A stretch of DNA of 64,000 bases from Microvirga tunisiensis (lineage in GTDB: Bacteria; Pseudomonadota; Alphaproteobacteria; Rhizobiales; Beijerinckiaceae): NCBI RefSeq assembly GCF_009296175.1, contig NZ_VOSK01000004.1:1-64000 (forward strand). Reading direction: 5' to 3'. The translations under genes were made by a program, and so were the position numbers. The first letter of the stretch is position 1; each line of letters starts with the position of its first letter. A model generated the notes under the pieces. That model ran no database searches and had not been told where the DNA came from. It saw only the letters and a program-made list of their open reading frames with translations. Positions 46,132 through 55,683 of this stretch are shown in pieces.

Positions 46132-47646
46132 GTGACCGAACTGACCCATCTCACGATTGCCGAGGCCCGCGACGGCCTGAAGGCCAAGACCTTCTCCGCG
46201 ACCGAACTCGCGCAGGCCCATCTCGCCGCCATGGAGAAGGCGAGGGCGCTCAACGCCTATGTGCTCGAGACGCCGGAAAAGGCGCTCGCCATGGCCAAGG
46301 CCTCGGACGAGAAGATCGCCAGAGGCGAGGGCGGGGCGCTCGAGGGTATTCCGCTCGGCATCAAGGACCTGTTCTGCACGGAAGGCACGGTTTCGACGGC
46401 CGGCTCCAAGATCCTCGGCAACTTCATTCCGCCTTATGAATCCACCGTCACCCGGAACCTCTGGAACGACGGCGCGGTCATGCTCGGCAAGCTCAACATG
46501 GACGAGTTCGCCATGGGCTCATCCAACGAGACCAGCGCCTTCGGGCCGGTCGTGTCGCCCTGGCGGCGCGAGGGTTCGAATGTGAGCGCGGGCGCATCCG
46601 GCGCCGTCGAGGGCACCCATCTGGTGCCCGGCGGCTCCTCGGGCGGCTCGGCCGCGGCGGTTGCCGCTCACCTGTGCCTGGGCGCCACCGCGACCGATAC
46701 GGGCGGTTCGATCCGCCAGCCGGCGGCGTTCACCGGCACCGTCGGCATCAAGCCGACCTATGGACGCGTCTCCCGCTGGGGCACGGTGGCCTTCGCCTCG
46801 TCCCTGGACCAGGCTGGCCCGATCACCCGCACCGTGCGGGATTCGGCCATCATGCTGCGCTCCATGTCTGGCCCCGACGCCAAGGACACCACCTGCGTGG
46901 ACCTTCCCGTGCCGGATTTCGAAGCTTCGGTTACCCGCGGCGTGAAGGGCCTCAAGATCGGCATTCCGAAGGAATATCGCGTCGACGGCATGTCGCCCGA
47001 AATCGAGCAGCTCTGGCATCAGGGCGCTGAATGGCTGCGTGCCGCCGGCGCCGAGATCGTCGAGGTGTCGCTGCCGCACACCAAATACGCGCTGCCGGCC
47101 TATTACATCGTGGCGCCGGCCGAGGCGTCCTCGAACCTGGCCCGCTATGACGGCGTGCGTTACGGCCTGCGCGAGAACGGCCGGGACATCGTCGATCTCT
47201 ATGAGAAGACCCGCGCCGCCGGCTTCGGCCGCGAGGTCAAGCGCCGCATCATGATCGGTACCTACGTGCTCTCGGCCGGCTATTACGATGCCTATTACGT
47301 TCGCGCCCAGAAGCTGCGCACCCTCATCAAGCGCGACTTCGAGGAGGTTTACGCTAAAGGAGTGCATGCGATCCTCACCCCCGCGACGCCGTCAGCCGCC
47401 TTCGGCATCGGCGAGAAGGGCTCGGGCGACCCGGTCGAGATGTACCTGAACGACATCTTCACCGTGACGGTGAACATGGCCGGCCTTCCCGGCATCGCCG
47501 TTCCGGCCGGGCGGGATGCTCAAGGGTTGCCGCTCGGCCTCCAGCTCATCGGCCGCGCCTTCGACGAGGAGACGCTCTTCGCCGCCGGTCAGGTGATCGA
47601 GGATTCCGCCGGCCGCATCACGCTGCCTCAAGCTTGGTGGGCATAG
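46132..47646 (+). CDS. gatA: Asp-tRNA(Asn)/Glu-tRNA(Gln) amidotransferase subunit A
   Basis: A 504-residue amidase-signature enzyme that hydrolyses glutamine and supplies ammonia to GatB. The Ser-cisSer-Lys triad is visible: Lys in GIKDLF, Ser in GGSSGGSAA and Ser in [12 protein letters not shown]. The GTG at 46132 ([13 protein letters not shown]) is the usual family start; an ATG at 46114 adds six residues without a ribosome site. Full length, no defects. The next small membrane gene overlaps its end. Confidence 0.95.
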   Translation: MTELTHLTIAEARDGLKAKTFSATELAQAHLAAMEKARALNAYVLETPEKALAMAKASDEKIARGEGGALEGIPLGIKDLFCTEGTVSTAGSKILGNFIPPYESTVTRNLWNDGAVMLGKLNMDEFAMGSSNETSAFGPVVSPWRREGSNVSAGASGAVEGTHLVPGGSSGGSAAAVAAHLCLGATATDTGGSIRQPAAFTGTVGIKPTYGRVSRWGTVAFASSLDQAGPITRTVRDSAIMLRSMSGPDAKDTTCVDLPVPDFEASVTRGVKGLKIGIPKEYRVDGMSPEIEQLWHQGAEWLRAAGAEIVEVSLPHTKYALPAYYIVAPAEASSNLARYDGVRYGLRENGRDIVDLYEKTRAAGFGREVKRRIMIGTYVLSAGYYDAYYVRAQKLRTLIKRDFEEVYAKGVHAILTPATPSAAFGIGEKGSGDPVEMYLNDIFTVTVNMAGLPGIAVPAGRDAQGLPLGLQLIGRAFDEETLFAAGQVIEDSAGRITLPQAWWA

Positions 47647-47951
47647 ACGACGTGCACCCCACCGTTCCCGTCATCCATCTCTGGGACTGGCTGCCTGCGG
47701 CCTTCGATCCGGTCCTGATCCTCATGGCGGTCTGGCTCGGCTGGAAGGCCGACCAGTTTGGAAAGGTGTTGATCATCGGCATGGCGGCGCTAGCCGTGTC
47801 GGTGCTCGTCTCCTGGGCGATCAGCAGCATGGGGCTGCCCTGGATCGCCCCCGTGCGCTCCGATGCACTCACCCTGTTCCCGGTCCGCTTCATCGCCGCG
47901 ATGCTCTGGGCCAGCGGCGCCTATGCCGCCCGCCGGGTGGCGCGACGGTAA
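47637..47951 (+). CDS. Small membrane protein, unknown (104 aa)
   Basis: It overlaps the gatA stop by 10 bases if GTG 47637 is used; GTG 47652 is an alternative start. The sequence has three transmembrane stretches ([33 protein letters not shown] and [18 protein letters not shown]) and ends in RRVARR. The family is not recognised. Overlap with gatA suggests cotranscription. Confidence 0.65.
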   Translation: MGIDDVHPTVPVIHLWDWLPAAFDPVLILMAVWLGWKADQFGKVLIIGMAALAVSVLVSWAISSMGLPWIAPVRSDALTLFPVRFIAAMLWASGAYAARRVARR

Positions 47952-48071
47952 GGCAGGCCTCAGTTCGGCGCTGCGATAGTTCGATCGGCGCCGAAGCATC
48001 ATGGGGCGACAATCTTCACAAGCTATGTCAGGTTCGTGCCGCTTTCCACCGCAGTGCACGGACCTTCAATC

Positions 48072-48992
48072 ATGGCGACGCGTCCCCTCCAGCCCAACCA
48101 TGCCGTCGAACTCGCACTGCTTGCGATCCTCGCGACGCTCTGGGCCTCGTCCTATACCTTCATCAAGATCGGCATCGACACGATCCCGCCTATCACCCTG
48201 ATTGCCGCCCGCACGCTGATTGCGGGCGGGATTCTCGTGCTCATCATGAGGTGGCGCGGGATCCGCTTGCCGCGGGATGCCGCGAGCTGGCGGAACTTCG
48301 CAGTTCAGGCCTGCCTCAACAGCGTCATTCCGTTCACGCTGATCGCCTGGGCGGAGAAGTCCATCGATGCCGGCCTCGCCGTGATCCTGAACTCGATGAC
48401 GCCGGTCTTCACCTTCCTGATCACGTGGCTATGGTCCCGTCACGAGGCGACATCGCTCCGCAAGTTCGCCGGGGTCGTCCTCGGCCTTGCCGGAACATCC
48501 ATCATCGTCGGTAGCCAGGCCTTCACCCATGTCGGCCAGGAATTGACCGCGCAGCTCGCCGTCGTGCTGGCAACGATCTGTTATGCCGGAGCCGCGATTT
48601 TTGGGCGCAACTTCAAGAACCTCGATCCCATGGCTCCGGCCGCCGGATCGCTCCTGTCGGGGGCGATGATCCTGCTGCCCCTGAGCCTGATTGTGGACCG
48701 GCCATGGACCCTGGTTCCGTCAGGGGCATCGATCATGGCGCTGATCGGCCTTGCCGTGTTCTCGACCGCCATGGCCTTCGTCATCTATTTCCGCCTGATC
48801 CATACCCTCGGCTCCGTGGGCACCACGGCCCAGGCCTATCTGCGGGCACCCATCGGGATCGCCATCGGGGCCTATTTCCTGGGCGAGAGCCTCAGCAGGG
48901 CGGCGTGGATCGGGCTTCGGTTTATCCTCGCAGGCGTGGCCGCCATGACGATTCCGCAAGGCAAGCGGAAGGCGATCGTTCAAGCCGCATGA
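48072..48992 (+). CDS. DMT/EamA-family transporter
   Basis: A 306-residue exporter with about ten transmembrane helices and two EamA repeats. LWASSYTFIKIGIDTIPPIT and the later AYLRAPIGIAIGAYFLGESL, AYxxP-x-x-x-x-x-G-xxxLGE, are typical drug/metabolite transporter motifs. The start at 48072 is preferred over 48036 because the extra residues are non-hydrophobic. It is intact, unlike the homologue at 13322. Substrate unknown. Confidence 0.9.
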   Translation: MATRPLQPNHAVELALLAILATLWASSYTFIKIGIDTIPPITLIAARTLIAGGILVLIMRWRGIRLPRDAASWRNFAVQACLNSVIPFTLIAWAEKSIDAGLAVILNSMTPVFTFLITWLWSRHEATSLRKFAGVVLGLAGTSIIVGSQAFTHVGQELTAQLAVVLATICYAGAAIFGRNFKNLDPMAPAAGSLLSGAMILLPLSLIVDRPWTLVPSGASIMALIGLAVFSTAMAFVIYFRLIHTLGSVGTTAQAYLRAPIGIAIGAYFLGESLSRAAWIGLRFILAGVAAMTIPQGKRKAIVQAA

Positions 48993-49002
48993 GGGCAGGG
49001 CA

Positions 49003-49530
49003 TCAGGTCTCGGCCAGCCCGCCACCGGATCCAGCCGGACTGCCCAGCGCAGTGGCGATCTCCGCCAGAGTCGCCTTCTCGGCATCACTCACGGCCACGC
49101 CGCCGAAGCCGAGGAAACCGCCTTCCTTGCCGGCTTCCGCCGATTTCTGCGCGACGCTCCACAGCCAAGCCTTGAAGGCAGCCGCCTCGTCGGGGGCCTT
49201 GGCGTCGAGCAGGGTCGAGACGGCGTGAAGCTCTTCGATGGCCTTGCGCTTGATGTCGGCGAACTGGCTGCCCTTGAACTGCGACTGGAAGGATTCGCGG
49301 ACGGCGTTCCGGGTATCCGTGTTGGCGATATCGTCCGCGACGGCCTTCACGAGGGGGTTGGCCTGCGCATCCTGCTTCGCCTCCAGAAGCGCCCAGCCGC
49401 TCGACATGGATTCCTGCAGCAGGCTCCAGAGCCCGCCCGGGTCCGCCGCGGTGATCGCCATGCTGGCGACGACCGGGCTTGCAACGAGACGAGACCATTC
49501 CTCGGGGGTGAAGCTCGATTTGCTGGCCAT
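49003..49530 (-). CDS. Conserved hypothetical cytoplasmic protein (175 aa)
   Basis: A 175-residue Ala-rich helical protein, MASKSSFTPEEWSRLVASPV and AITAADPGGLWSLLQES, with a C-terminal FLGFGGVAVSDAEKATLAEI segment. No signal or membrane span. The start at 49530 has GAGGAGG 8-9 bases upstream. I recall similar proteins in Hyphomicrobiales, without assigned function. It converges with the DMT exporter gene. Confidence 0.75.
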   Translation of the reverse strand: MASKSSFTPEEWSRLVASPVVASMAITAADPGGLWSLLQESMSSGWALLEAKQDAQANPLVKAVADDIANTDTRNAVRESFQSQFKGSQFADIKRKAIEELHAVSTLLDAKAPDEAAAFKAWLWSVAQKSAEAGKEGGFLGFGGVAVSDAEKATLAEIATALGSPAGSGGGLAET

Positions 49531-49630
49531 ATGGCAATCCTCCTCATGCGTTGCCGGTCGGGCAGGTTTTATCAAGCCTAACCGTTCGCGCTTCGGCTTG
49601 GTTCCTCACGAACCGGGCGGGAGCCCACGC

Positions 49631-49661
49631 AAAAATGGGCCTGACCCGGAGGTCAGACCCA
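49631..49661 (-). terminator. Rho-independent terminator, minus strand
   Basis: On the minus strand TGGGTCTGACC, a 4-base loop, then GGTCAGGCCCA and TTTTT. It sits 30 bases after the stop of the small membrane protein gene at 49691. Confidence 0.85.
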
Positions 49662-49690
49662 TCGTACGCAGCGTTACGCGAGACGCGAAT

Positions 49691-50002
49691 TTACTGCGGG
49701 TTGGCCGGAGCCGACGGGGAAGCAGGGCTCGCCGGGGCTGCGGGAGCCGACGGAGTCGTCGGGGTAGCCGGAGCGGTCGAGCCGGTGCTGGGCGACGAGC
49801 TCTGCGTCTGAGTGCCGGTGCTGCCGGTGGTGCTCGGCTCGTTGCTGCCGCCATCATAGAAGAGGAAGGCCAACAGGCCCAGCGCGACAACAAGACCGCC
49901 GATCACGTAAGCAAGAGTGTTCGAACCGCGCTTCGTGTTATCGTAGACATTGGTCTCGCGATTGTAGACATTCGGTTCGCGATCCATAGGATCCATAGCC
50001 AT
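49691..50002 (-). CDS. Small single-span membrane protein with Pro/Ala/Ser/Thr tail (103 aa)
   Basis: MAMDPMDREPNVYNRETNVY is followed by one transmembrane helix (AYVIGGLVVALGLLAFLFYD) and a low-complexity tail of Ser, Thr, Pro and Ala, probably periplasmic. The start has AAGGAG upstream. A strong terminator follows, so it is transcribed alone. Similar small proteins exist in related genomes by pattern; function unknown. Confidence 0.75.
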   Translation of the reverse strand: MAMDPMDREPNVYNRETNVYDNTKRGSNTLAYVIGGLVVALGLLAFLFYDGGSNEPSTTGSTGTQTQSSSPSTGSTAPATPTTPSAPAAPASPASPSAPANPQ

Positions 50003-50338
50003 TTTGAAACTCCTTGACCGTTTTACCTCCCGAACAACGCTGTATGTCGGATGGGGTTTCATCCGAGCGTGGCAATTATTTTCGATATCTGTGCATAAAT
50101 TGTTTCTAATCTTAACGTTGGGTTAAGCAATCTGAACGCCCGTTCATCTTGAAAAGGGTTGACCCGTTCGAGGGGCGCTCTTACTCCGGGTAGTGCATCG
50201 TGCGGAAAGGTGGACCCGGTTTTTCCGCGCACAACGATGCTCTCATTTATGGAGAAAGCATCGGATGGGTCCCAAACGTGCAACTCCACTTTTGGGTCCG
50301 ATGCTTCAGCAGAGGCGAGAGATAGAGGCGCAAGGTTC
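50003..50338. other. Intergenic region before gatB, no gene
   Basis: It contains tandem hairpin repeat C at 50193-50308. Otherwise no coding frame or promoter stands out. Confidence 0.5.
50193..50308. repeat. Tandem hairpin repeat C upstream of gatB
   Basis: Hairpin 1: GCATCGTGCGGAAA pairs with TTTCCGCGCACAACGATGC, with one extra A. Hairpin 2: GCATCGGATGGGTCCCAAA pairs with TTTTGGGTCCGATGC. Both share the GCATCG outer ends. It ends 30 bases before the gatB start, so it may affect gatB expression. This type of repeat appears in related genomes to my recollection. Confidence 0.65.
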
Positions 50339-51814
50339 ATGAACGCTCCGGTCAACCCTAAGAAGCTCATCAAAGGCGCGACAGGCGATTGGGAAATCGT
50401 CGTCGGGATGGAGATCCATGCCCAGGTGACGAGCCAGGCCAAGCTGTTCTCCGGCGCCTCGACCGCCTTCGGCGGCGATCCGAACAGCCACGTTTCCCTG
50501 GTGGATGCGGCCATGCCCGGCATGCTGCCCGTGATCAACGAGGAATGCGTGCGCCAGGCCATCCGCACCGGCCTGGGTCTCAAGGCCGAGATCAACCTGC
50601 GCAGCACCTTCGACCGCAAGAACTACTTCTATCCGGATCTGCCGCAGGGCTACCAGATCAGCCAGTACAAGAGCCCCATCGTGGGCGAGGGCGAGGTGAT
50701 CGTGGACGTGCCCGAGAGCGGCGAGACGATCACCGTGCGCATCGAGCGCCTGCATCTCGAGCAGGATGCCGGCAAGTCGATCCACGATCTGCACCCCACC
50801 TTGAGCTTCGTCGACCTCAACCGCTCGGGCGTGGCCCTGATGGAGATCGTGTCGAAGCCGGACCTGCGCTCGGCGGACGAGGCGCGCGCCTATGTCACCA
50901 AGCTGCGCACGATCCTGCGCTATCTCGGCACCTGCGACGGCGACATGGACAAGGGCAACCTCCGCGCCGACGTGAACGTCTCCGTGCGTCGTCCGGGCGA
51001 AGAGCTCGGCACCCGCTGCGAGATCAAGAACGTCAACTCCATCCGGTTCATCGGCCAAGCCATCGAGGTCGAGGCGCGCCGCCAGATCGCAATCCTGGAG
51101 GATGGCGGCAAGATCGACCAGGAGACCCGCCTCTACGATCCCGGCAAGGGCGAGACGCGTTCCATGCGCTCCAAGGAAGAGGCGCACGATTACCGCTACT
51201 TCCCCGATCCGGACCTGCTGCCGCTCGAATTCGACCAGGCCTATGTGGACAATCTGGCCCAGCACCTGCCGGAACTGCCGGATGAGAAGAAGGCCCGCTT
51301 CATGGCCGATTACGGCCTCTCGCCCTATGACGCGAGCGTGCTGGTGGCCGAGCGCGCCTCCGCCGACTTCTTCGAGGAGGTGGCGAAGGGCCGCGACGGC
51401 AAGGCCGCGGCGAACTGGATCATCAACGAGCTGTTCGGCCGCCTCAACAAGGAAGGCAAGGACATCACGGAATCCCCCGTGTCTGCGTCGCAGCTCGGCG
51501 CCATCATCGAGCTGATCGGCGAGAACGTGATCTCCGGCAAGATCGCCAAGGACCTGTTCGAGATCGTCTTCACCGAGGGCGGCGACCCGCGCGAGATCGT
51601 GGAAAAGCGCGGCATGAAGCAGGTGACCGACATGGGCGCGATCGAGAAGGCCGTTGACGAGATCATCGCCGCCAACCCGGACAAGGTGGAACAGGCCAAG
51701 GCGAAGCCGACGCTGCTCGGCTGGTTCGTCGGCCAGACCATGAAGGCCACGGGCGGCAAGGCCAACCCGCAGGCTCTCAACGAGATCCTGAAGCAGAAGC
51801 TCGGGATCGAGTAA
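50339..51814 (+). CDS. gatB: Asp-tRNA(Asn)/Glu-tRNA(Gln) amidotransferase subunit B
   Basis: A 491-residue protein: kinase/transamidase cradle domain ([13 protein letters not shown] start, [34 protein letters not shown]), then a helical domain and C-terminal tRNA-binding tail ([15 protein letters not shown]). It transfers ammonia to the misacylated tRNA after phosphorylation. It is 2.7 kb from gatA and separated by five genes. There is a longer reading upstream, but ATG 50339 is the family start. Confidence 0.95.
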   Translation: MNAPVNPKKLIKGATGDWEIVVGMEIHAQVTSQAKLFSGASTAFGGDPNSHVSLVDAAMPGMLPVINEECVRQAIRTGLGLKAEINLRSTFDRKNYFYPDLPQGYQISQYKSPIVGEGEVIVDVPESGETITVRIERLHLEQDAGKSIHDLHPTLSFVDLNRSGVALMEIVSKPDLRSADEARAYVTKLRTILRYLGTCDGDMDKGNLRADVNVSVRRPGEELGTRCEIKNVNSIRFIGQAIEVEARRQIAILEDGGKIDQETRLYDPGKGETRSMRSKEEAHDYRYFPDPDLLPLEFDQAYVDNLAQHLPELPDEKKARFMADYGLSPYDASVLVAERASADFFEEVAKGRDGKAAANWIINELFGRLNKEGKDITESPVSASQLGAIIELIGENVISGKIAKDLFEIVFTEGGDPREIVEKRGMKQVTDMGAIEKAVDEIIAANPDKVEQAKAKPTLLGWFVGQTMKATGGKANPQALNEILKQKLGIE

Positions 51815-51877
51815 GGCCATTCGGCCAACCGGCGGAACGCAAAAGCTTCCGCCGGGCCTCATGGAGGCTCAGATCCC

Positions 51878-52534
51878 GTGACCTCGCAGCCCAATCCCTT
51901 CGCCCCGCACTGGCTGATCCGCGACATCGTGATCAGCTCGCACAAGTCCGCAGTGGGTCCGGGCGGGCTCCTCTTCATCGGCGATTCCATCGTCGAAGGT
52001 TTCTACTGGAACCGTATCGGCGCGTTGCCTGTGCTTAATGCGGGCTATTCCGGCATCTGGACCGAGGCGCTGGAGCCGCGGGTGCCGCTTCTCCTGAATT
52101 CGGCGGAGCCCAGCATCGCCGTGCTCCTCGTCGGCACCAACGATTCCAAGAAGGATTGCACCGAGAGCGCACTCGACGGCGTCGCGGAATATTTCGACCG
52201 GATCGTCGGACATTTTGAGGAAGCGAACGTTCCGGTCGTCGTGCTGACCCCGCCGCCCATCGAGCCGGCCAAGCGCCTGACGAGCTTCTATTCTCCCGAT
52301 GCCATGGCGTCCCTGAGCCGCCGCATCGTGCAGATTGCAGACGGTCGCGTGGCCGGCATCGTCGATCTGCAGAACGCCTTTGCCGACGGGAATGGCGCGG
52401 CGAGGGAAGGGATGACGACCGACGGCATCCATTTGTCGGCGCAGGCCTATCGCCTGCTGCACGACATGCTTGAAATGACAATCGCCGCAACGACGGCGCG
52501 GAGGGGCAATGACGGAACGAGCGAGAAAAGTTGA
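51878..52534 (+). CDS. GDSL/SGNH-family hydrolase
   Basis: A 218-residue protein. The GDSI block I (FIGDSIVEGF) carries the nucleophile Ser, block III is the VGTNDSK segment (N-D), and block V is DGIHLS (D-x-x-H). No signal peptide is clear, so it is probably cytoplasmic. Substrates in the family are acyl or acetyl esters. Its GTG start has GGAGG upstream. The GNAT gene overlaps its end by 26 bases. Confidence 0.88.
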   Translation: MTSQPNPFAPHWLIRDIVISSHKSAVGPGGLLFIGDSIVEGFYWNRIGALPVLNAGYSGIWTEALEPRVPLLLNSAEPSIAVLLVGTNDSKKDCTESALDGVAEYFDRIVGHFEEANVPVVVLTPPPIEPAKRLTSFYSPDAMASLSRRIVQIADGRVAGIVDLQNAFADGNGAAREGMTTDGIHLSAQAYRLLHDMLEMTIAATTARRGNDGTSEKS

Positions 52535-53015
52535 AGACCAGCCGATGATCCGGCCCGTCATCGATGCCGACGCACAGGATCTCTTCGGTCTCCTGTCGCT
52601 GTGCTACGCGGAATATCCGGGGTGCTTCGTCGATCCGCACGACGATCTGCCGGACCTGATCTCTCCCAGCACATCCTATGCCGAGACGGAGGGCGCCTTC
52701 TGGGCGGTCGGGGATGAGCGCGGACGCGTCTGCGCCTGCGTTGCCGTCGACTTTCCGGAAAGCGGAACGGCGGAACTGCACCGGCTCTATGTGCGCTCCG
52801 ACCAGCGTGGACAGGGGCTCGGCTCCTTGCTCGTGCGGCAGGCCGAGAGCCATGCCCGCGTAAGGGGCGCAGAGCGCATCGTCCTCTGGTCGGACACGCG
52901 GTTCACGACCGCACACAGGCTCTACAAGCGATTGGGCTACACGCAGATCGACGGGCAGCGCCAACTCACCGATATTTCCAAATCAGCGGAATATCGGTTC
53001 GAGAAGGCACTTTGA
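52509..53015 (+). CDS. GNAT-family N-acetyltransferase
   Basis: A 168-residue acyltransferase. The acetyl-CoA motif is R-G-Q-G-L-G-S (QRGQGLGSLLV), preceded by ELHRLYV, with the later RLYKRLGY typical of GNAT. It overlaps the GDSL gene by 26 bases, with GGAGG before its ATG, so the two are coupled. Substrate unknown. Confidence 0.9.
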   Translation: MTERARKVEDQPMIRPVIDADAQDLFGLLSLCYAEYPGCFVDPHDDLPDLISPSTSYAETEGAFWAVGDERGRVCACVAVDFPESGTAELHRLYVRSDQRGQGLGSLLVRQAESHARVRGAERIVLWSDTRFTTAHRLYKRLGYTQIDGQRQLTDISKSAEYRFEKAL

Positions 53016-53181
53016 GCTAACCGTCTGGCAAAATCGTCCAAGGTGGAGTATCCTGTTCCAGCGGCTGATCGATCGGCCGCTTTTTTCATCAACCTCAGCC
53101 GAAGGAGGCGTCACATGGTTTTGCTCTTTGTTCCATGCCCCCACGCCGCAATCCTTCCATTCAACGACGCTGCAGGTTTCG

Positions 53182-53367
53182 ATGAAGCAGATTACACTTT
53201 CCCTCGTCTGGCTGACCATTCGCATTGATCTGATTCCGACCGTGCGCGAGCGCGGCCAGGCATCCGCAAAAACTCTCCCTCCCTCCGAGCTGCAGGCTTC
53301 CCTTCGCGCAAGGCTCAGTCCGCATTTGCTCAAGGACATCGGCGAGGACGTGAGTGGGCGCGACTGA
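53182..53367 (+). CDS. Small protein, DUF1127-like tail (61 aa)
   Basis: It reads MKQITLSLVWLTIRIDLIPT and ends LSPHLLKDIGEDVSGRD; the end resembles the LLxDIG ending of DUF1127 proteins. The ribosome site is weak (GCAGG). A hydrophobic N-terminal helix may interact with the membrane. Uncertain gene. Confidence 0.4.
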   Translation: MKQITLSLVWLTIRIDLIPTVRERGQASAKTLPPSELQASLRARLSPHLLKDIGEDVSGRD

Positions 53368-53381
53368 CGATCAGAACTCGA

Positions 53382-53492
53382 CGTCATCACCGGCCCTGTG
53401 CCGGTGATCCCGATTACGGAAAGCACAGCGCTTTTCGGATCGGGATGGCCGGGACTGATCCCCGGATCAAAAGTCCGGGGACGGCCATGACG
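53382..53492. repeat. REP-like repeat family A, copy 4 (extended)
   Basis: TCACC-type hairpin on the left (GTCATCACCGGCCCTGTGCC), and a longer GGCC-type half on the right with an extra stem CCCCGGATC...GTCCGGGG before GGCCATGACG. Confidence 0.8.
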
Positions 53493-53541
53493 GGGATGAG
53501 ACCCATACATTCCTGACTCAGCAAATGATGAGTCCAGCCGG

Positions 53542-54954
53542 TCATGGGATCTCGTAGACCAGGAACTCGTCGTTGATCCCGCGAAGCGATGTCTTCTGCA
53601 GGGTCGGCTGCAGACCCTGGCGGGCGATGACGTGCGAGACCTCCGGATTCTCGACAACGTTGTCCGTCGCGAAGATCGAGCGCGAGACCGCAAGCCCCTG
53701 GACGCGAGAGGCGATGTTCACCGTCTGGCCGAAATAATCCTGCCGGTCGTTCAGCGTCACGGCGAGGCACGGCCCTTCGTGAATGCCGATCTTGAGCAAC
53801 AGGTCTTCCTGGCCGCGTTGCTCGTTGAGGCTGTGCATCGCGTCGCGCATCCGCAGCGCCGCAGAAATCGCGTGATCCGGTGTCGGGAACGTCGCCATCA
53901 CGGCATCGCCGATGGTCTTGACGACGGCTCCGGTCTCGGCCGCGACGATCTCGTGGAGAACGCGGAAATGCTCGCGCACGAGATCGTAGGCCACGAGATC
54001 GCCGACGCGTTCGTAGAGTTCCGTCGAGCCTTTCAGGTCCGTGAACAGAAAGGTCAGGCTGGTGATCTTCAGGCGCTGATCGATGTCGAGCGTGTCGGTG
54101 CGGTAGAGATCGCGAAAAGTCTGGTTCGTGAGCAGGCGCTTTGCCGTGAGGAAAAGACGTCGCCGCTTCAGCATGTCGTGCAGTTCGTTGCCGGCCACCC
54201 AAACGGAGGGCAGGACGCGCCGGTTGGTGCGGTTCTCGAGCGAAATCCGCAACGGGCCCGGCTGCATGACGAGGGTATCGTTCTGCGGATGGCTCTCGTT
54301 GAGAACGAGCGAGACGCTCTGACGCTCGCGCGTGGGCTCACCCTTCACGTCGATGAATTGAGCCGCATGCGTGACCGGCTCGATAACGATCACGAATTCC
54401 GCCGGGAGCTGCAACGACAGGATCGCTCTCTCACCGGGCGGGAGTTCCACCGCATCGAGCACGATCTCCTCGAGGAGGCGTTCGAAATCGTCAGGGAGAT
54501 CGATGCCCGAGCTCCAGAAGATCTGGCGCATGTATTCATGCATGGGAAGGGTGTCGGGATCGTGGGCCGCGATCTTGCGCACCCGCGGGCTTACCGTGAA
54601 CGTGACCTCGACCATCTCGTCGAGGGTCGGCTCATATCCGGCGGCACAGAGGGCGCAGCTGTATTCGCTCTGATTGATCGATTTGAGGCTCATACCAGAC
54701 TCGAGCACGCCGCCGCATCCGGGGCAGAGCACGTTCCACGACATCTCGAACAACCCGAGTCGGGCAGCATGAAGGAAGGCGCCGATGACGCGTTCCTCAT
54801 CGAGCTTGTTCCTGGCCGCAAAGGCGAGAACGTTGATGTGGTTCAGGTCGTGATCCGTTGCCTCGCGGATCAGGCGCTCGATGGCATCGACGACATCGGT
54901 ATCGACATCGGCGGATTGCCGGAGAATCGCGACGAATTTTTCATCTTCGCTCAT
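53542..54954 (-). CDS. Adenylate/guanylate cyclase with DUF5939-type N-terminal domain
   Basis: A 470-residue cytoplasmic class III cyclase. Residues 1-290 are a DUF5939-like regulatory domain with a CPGC...CALC cysteine pair set (about residues 82-110) that could bind zinc. The catalytic domain (about 295-470) has intact residues: FLFTDLKGSTE (metal Asp), VVKTIGDAVMATF (Lys and second Asp), FGQTVNIASRV (Asn and Arg). So it should make cAMP or cGMP. It could supply the ligand of the Crp proteins 17-25 kb away. The ATG has only a weak AAGG site. Confidence 0.87.
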   Translation of the reverse strand: MSEDEKFVAILRQSADVDTDVVDAIERLIREATDHDLNHINVLAFAARNKLDEERVIGAFLHAARLGLFEMSWNVLCPGCGGVLESGMSLKSINQSEYSCALCAAGYEPTLDEMVEVTFTVSPRVRKIAAHDPDTLPMHEYMRQIFWSSGIDLPDDFERLLEEIVLDAVELPPGERAILSLQLPAEFVIVIEPVTHAAQFIDVKGEPTRERQSVSLVLNESHPQNDTLVMQPGPLRISLENRTNRRVLPSVWVAGNELHDMLKRRRLFLTAKRLLTNQTFRDLYRTDTLDIDQRLKITSLTFLFTDLKGSTELYERVGDLVAYDLVREHFRVLHEIVAAETGAVVKTIGDAVMATFPTPDHAISAALRMRDAMHSLNEQRGQEDLLLKIGIHEGPCLAVTLNDRQDYFGQTVNIASRVQGLAVSRSIFATDNVVENPEVSHVIARQGLQPTLQKTSLRGINDEFLVYEIP

Positions 54955-55166
54955 GATGGGGCCTTTTGCGGGATGCGGCCTGGGCCATCGACGATCCCGA
55001 GCATCCGTGTCGCGGACGCTCGCTCGTCCATCTGGGCTTCCAGACGGCACATGGCATGATGGTACGCTTTGACTACAAATCCTTATTCGACAAGATGATA
55101 GGCCCTTATTCCGGCAATGTGAGGGCAGCCGGGACCATGGCTGGACAATCCTGCGACAGGCTGATC

Positions 55167-55586
55167 TCACACCTCCGCGACCCCATATTCCTGCGCATAG
55201 AGATTGGCGATCCGGGTCTGCCACAGGCACAGCACCGGCGCGACGACGAGCTCGACGATCAGGCCGCCGATCATGAAGAGCGAGGGCAGCCCGGTCAGCC
55301 CCAAGCCGATGAGACGACCTACACCTCCGATGACGACGAGCAGGGTCAGCAGTCGAAAGCGGCCGGTTCTGATCTCGATGGAGGGCAGGGTGCTCCAGAA
55401 GCAGAGGCCGATGCCGAGGAGCAGACCGGACAGGAACCGGAAATGGCTTTCCGCCGAGATGCTCACCGCGTCGCCCGTGAGCGCCTGCCCGAACAGGACG
55501 CCGTAAAGGCCCGCAGCAACCGGAATGGTGGCCACAATCGCCACGCTCTGCTGCAACAGTTTCCGCTCGCGTTCCATGTTGGCCAT
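55167..55586 (-). CDS. DUF4345-like small membrane protein (139 aa)
   Basis: A 139-residue inner-membrane protein with four predicted helices: VAIVATIPVAAGLYGVLFGQ, FRFLSGLLLGIGLCFWS, LLTLLVVIGGVGRLIGLGLT and MIGGLIVELVVAPVLCLW. The FRF...GIGLCFW...RIGRL...PxxR pattern fits DUF4345. The start at 55586 has GGGGGA upstream. Function unknown. Confidence 0.75.
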   Translation of the reverse strand: MANMERERKLLQQSVAIVATIPVAAGLYGVLFGQALTGDAVSISAESHFRFLSGLLLGIGLCFWSTLPSIEIRTGRFRLLTLLVVIGGVGRLIGLGLTGLPSLFMIGGLIVELVVAPVLCLWQTRIANLYAQEYGVAEV

Positions 55587-55683
55587 GACATCCCCCGTTG
55601 CATGGGATTCTGCTCCTTCCCGAGCGAGACACAATCGATTAGGTTCCCCAAACACAGAATTTTCTCAGACGGGGGAGCGCATC

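Noticed and set aside
50306-51862. 518-residue minus-strand frame opposite gatB
   Set aside because: Antisense to an essential, well-conserved gene.
53632-55059. 475-residue plus-strand frame opposite the DUF5939 cyclase
   Set aside because: Antisense shadow of a cyclase with complete catalytic motifs.
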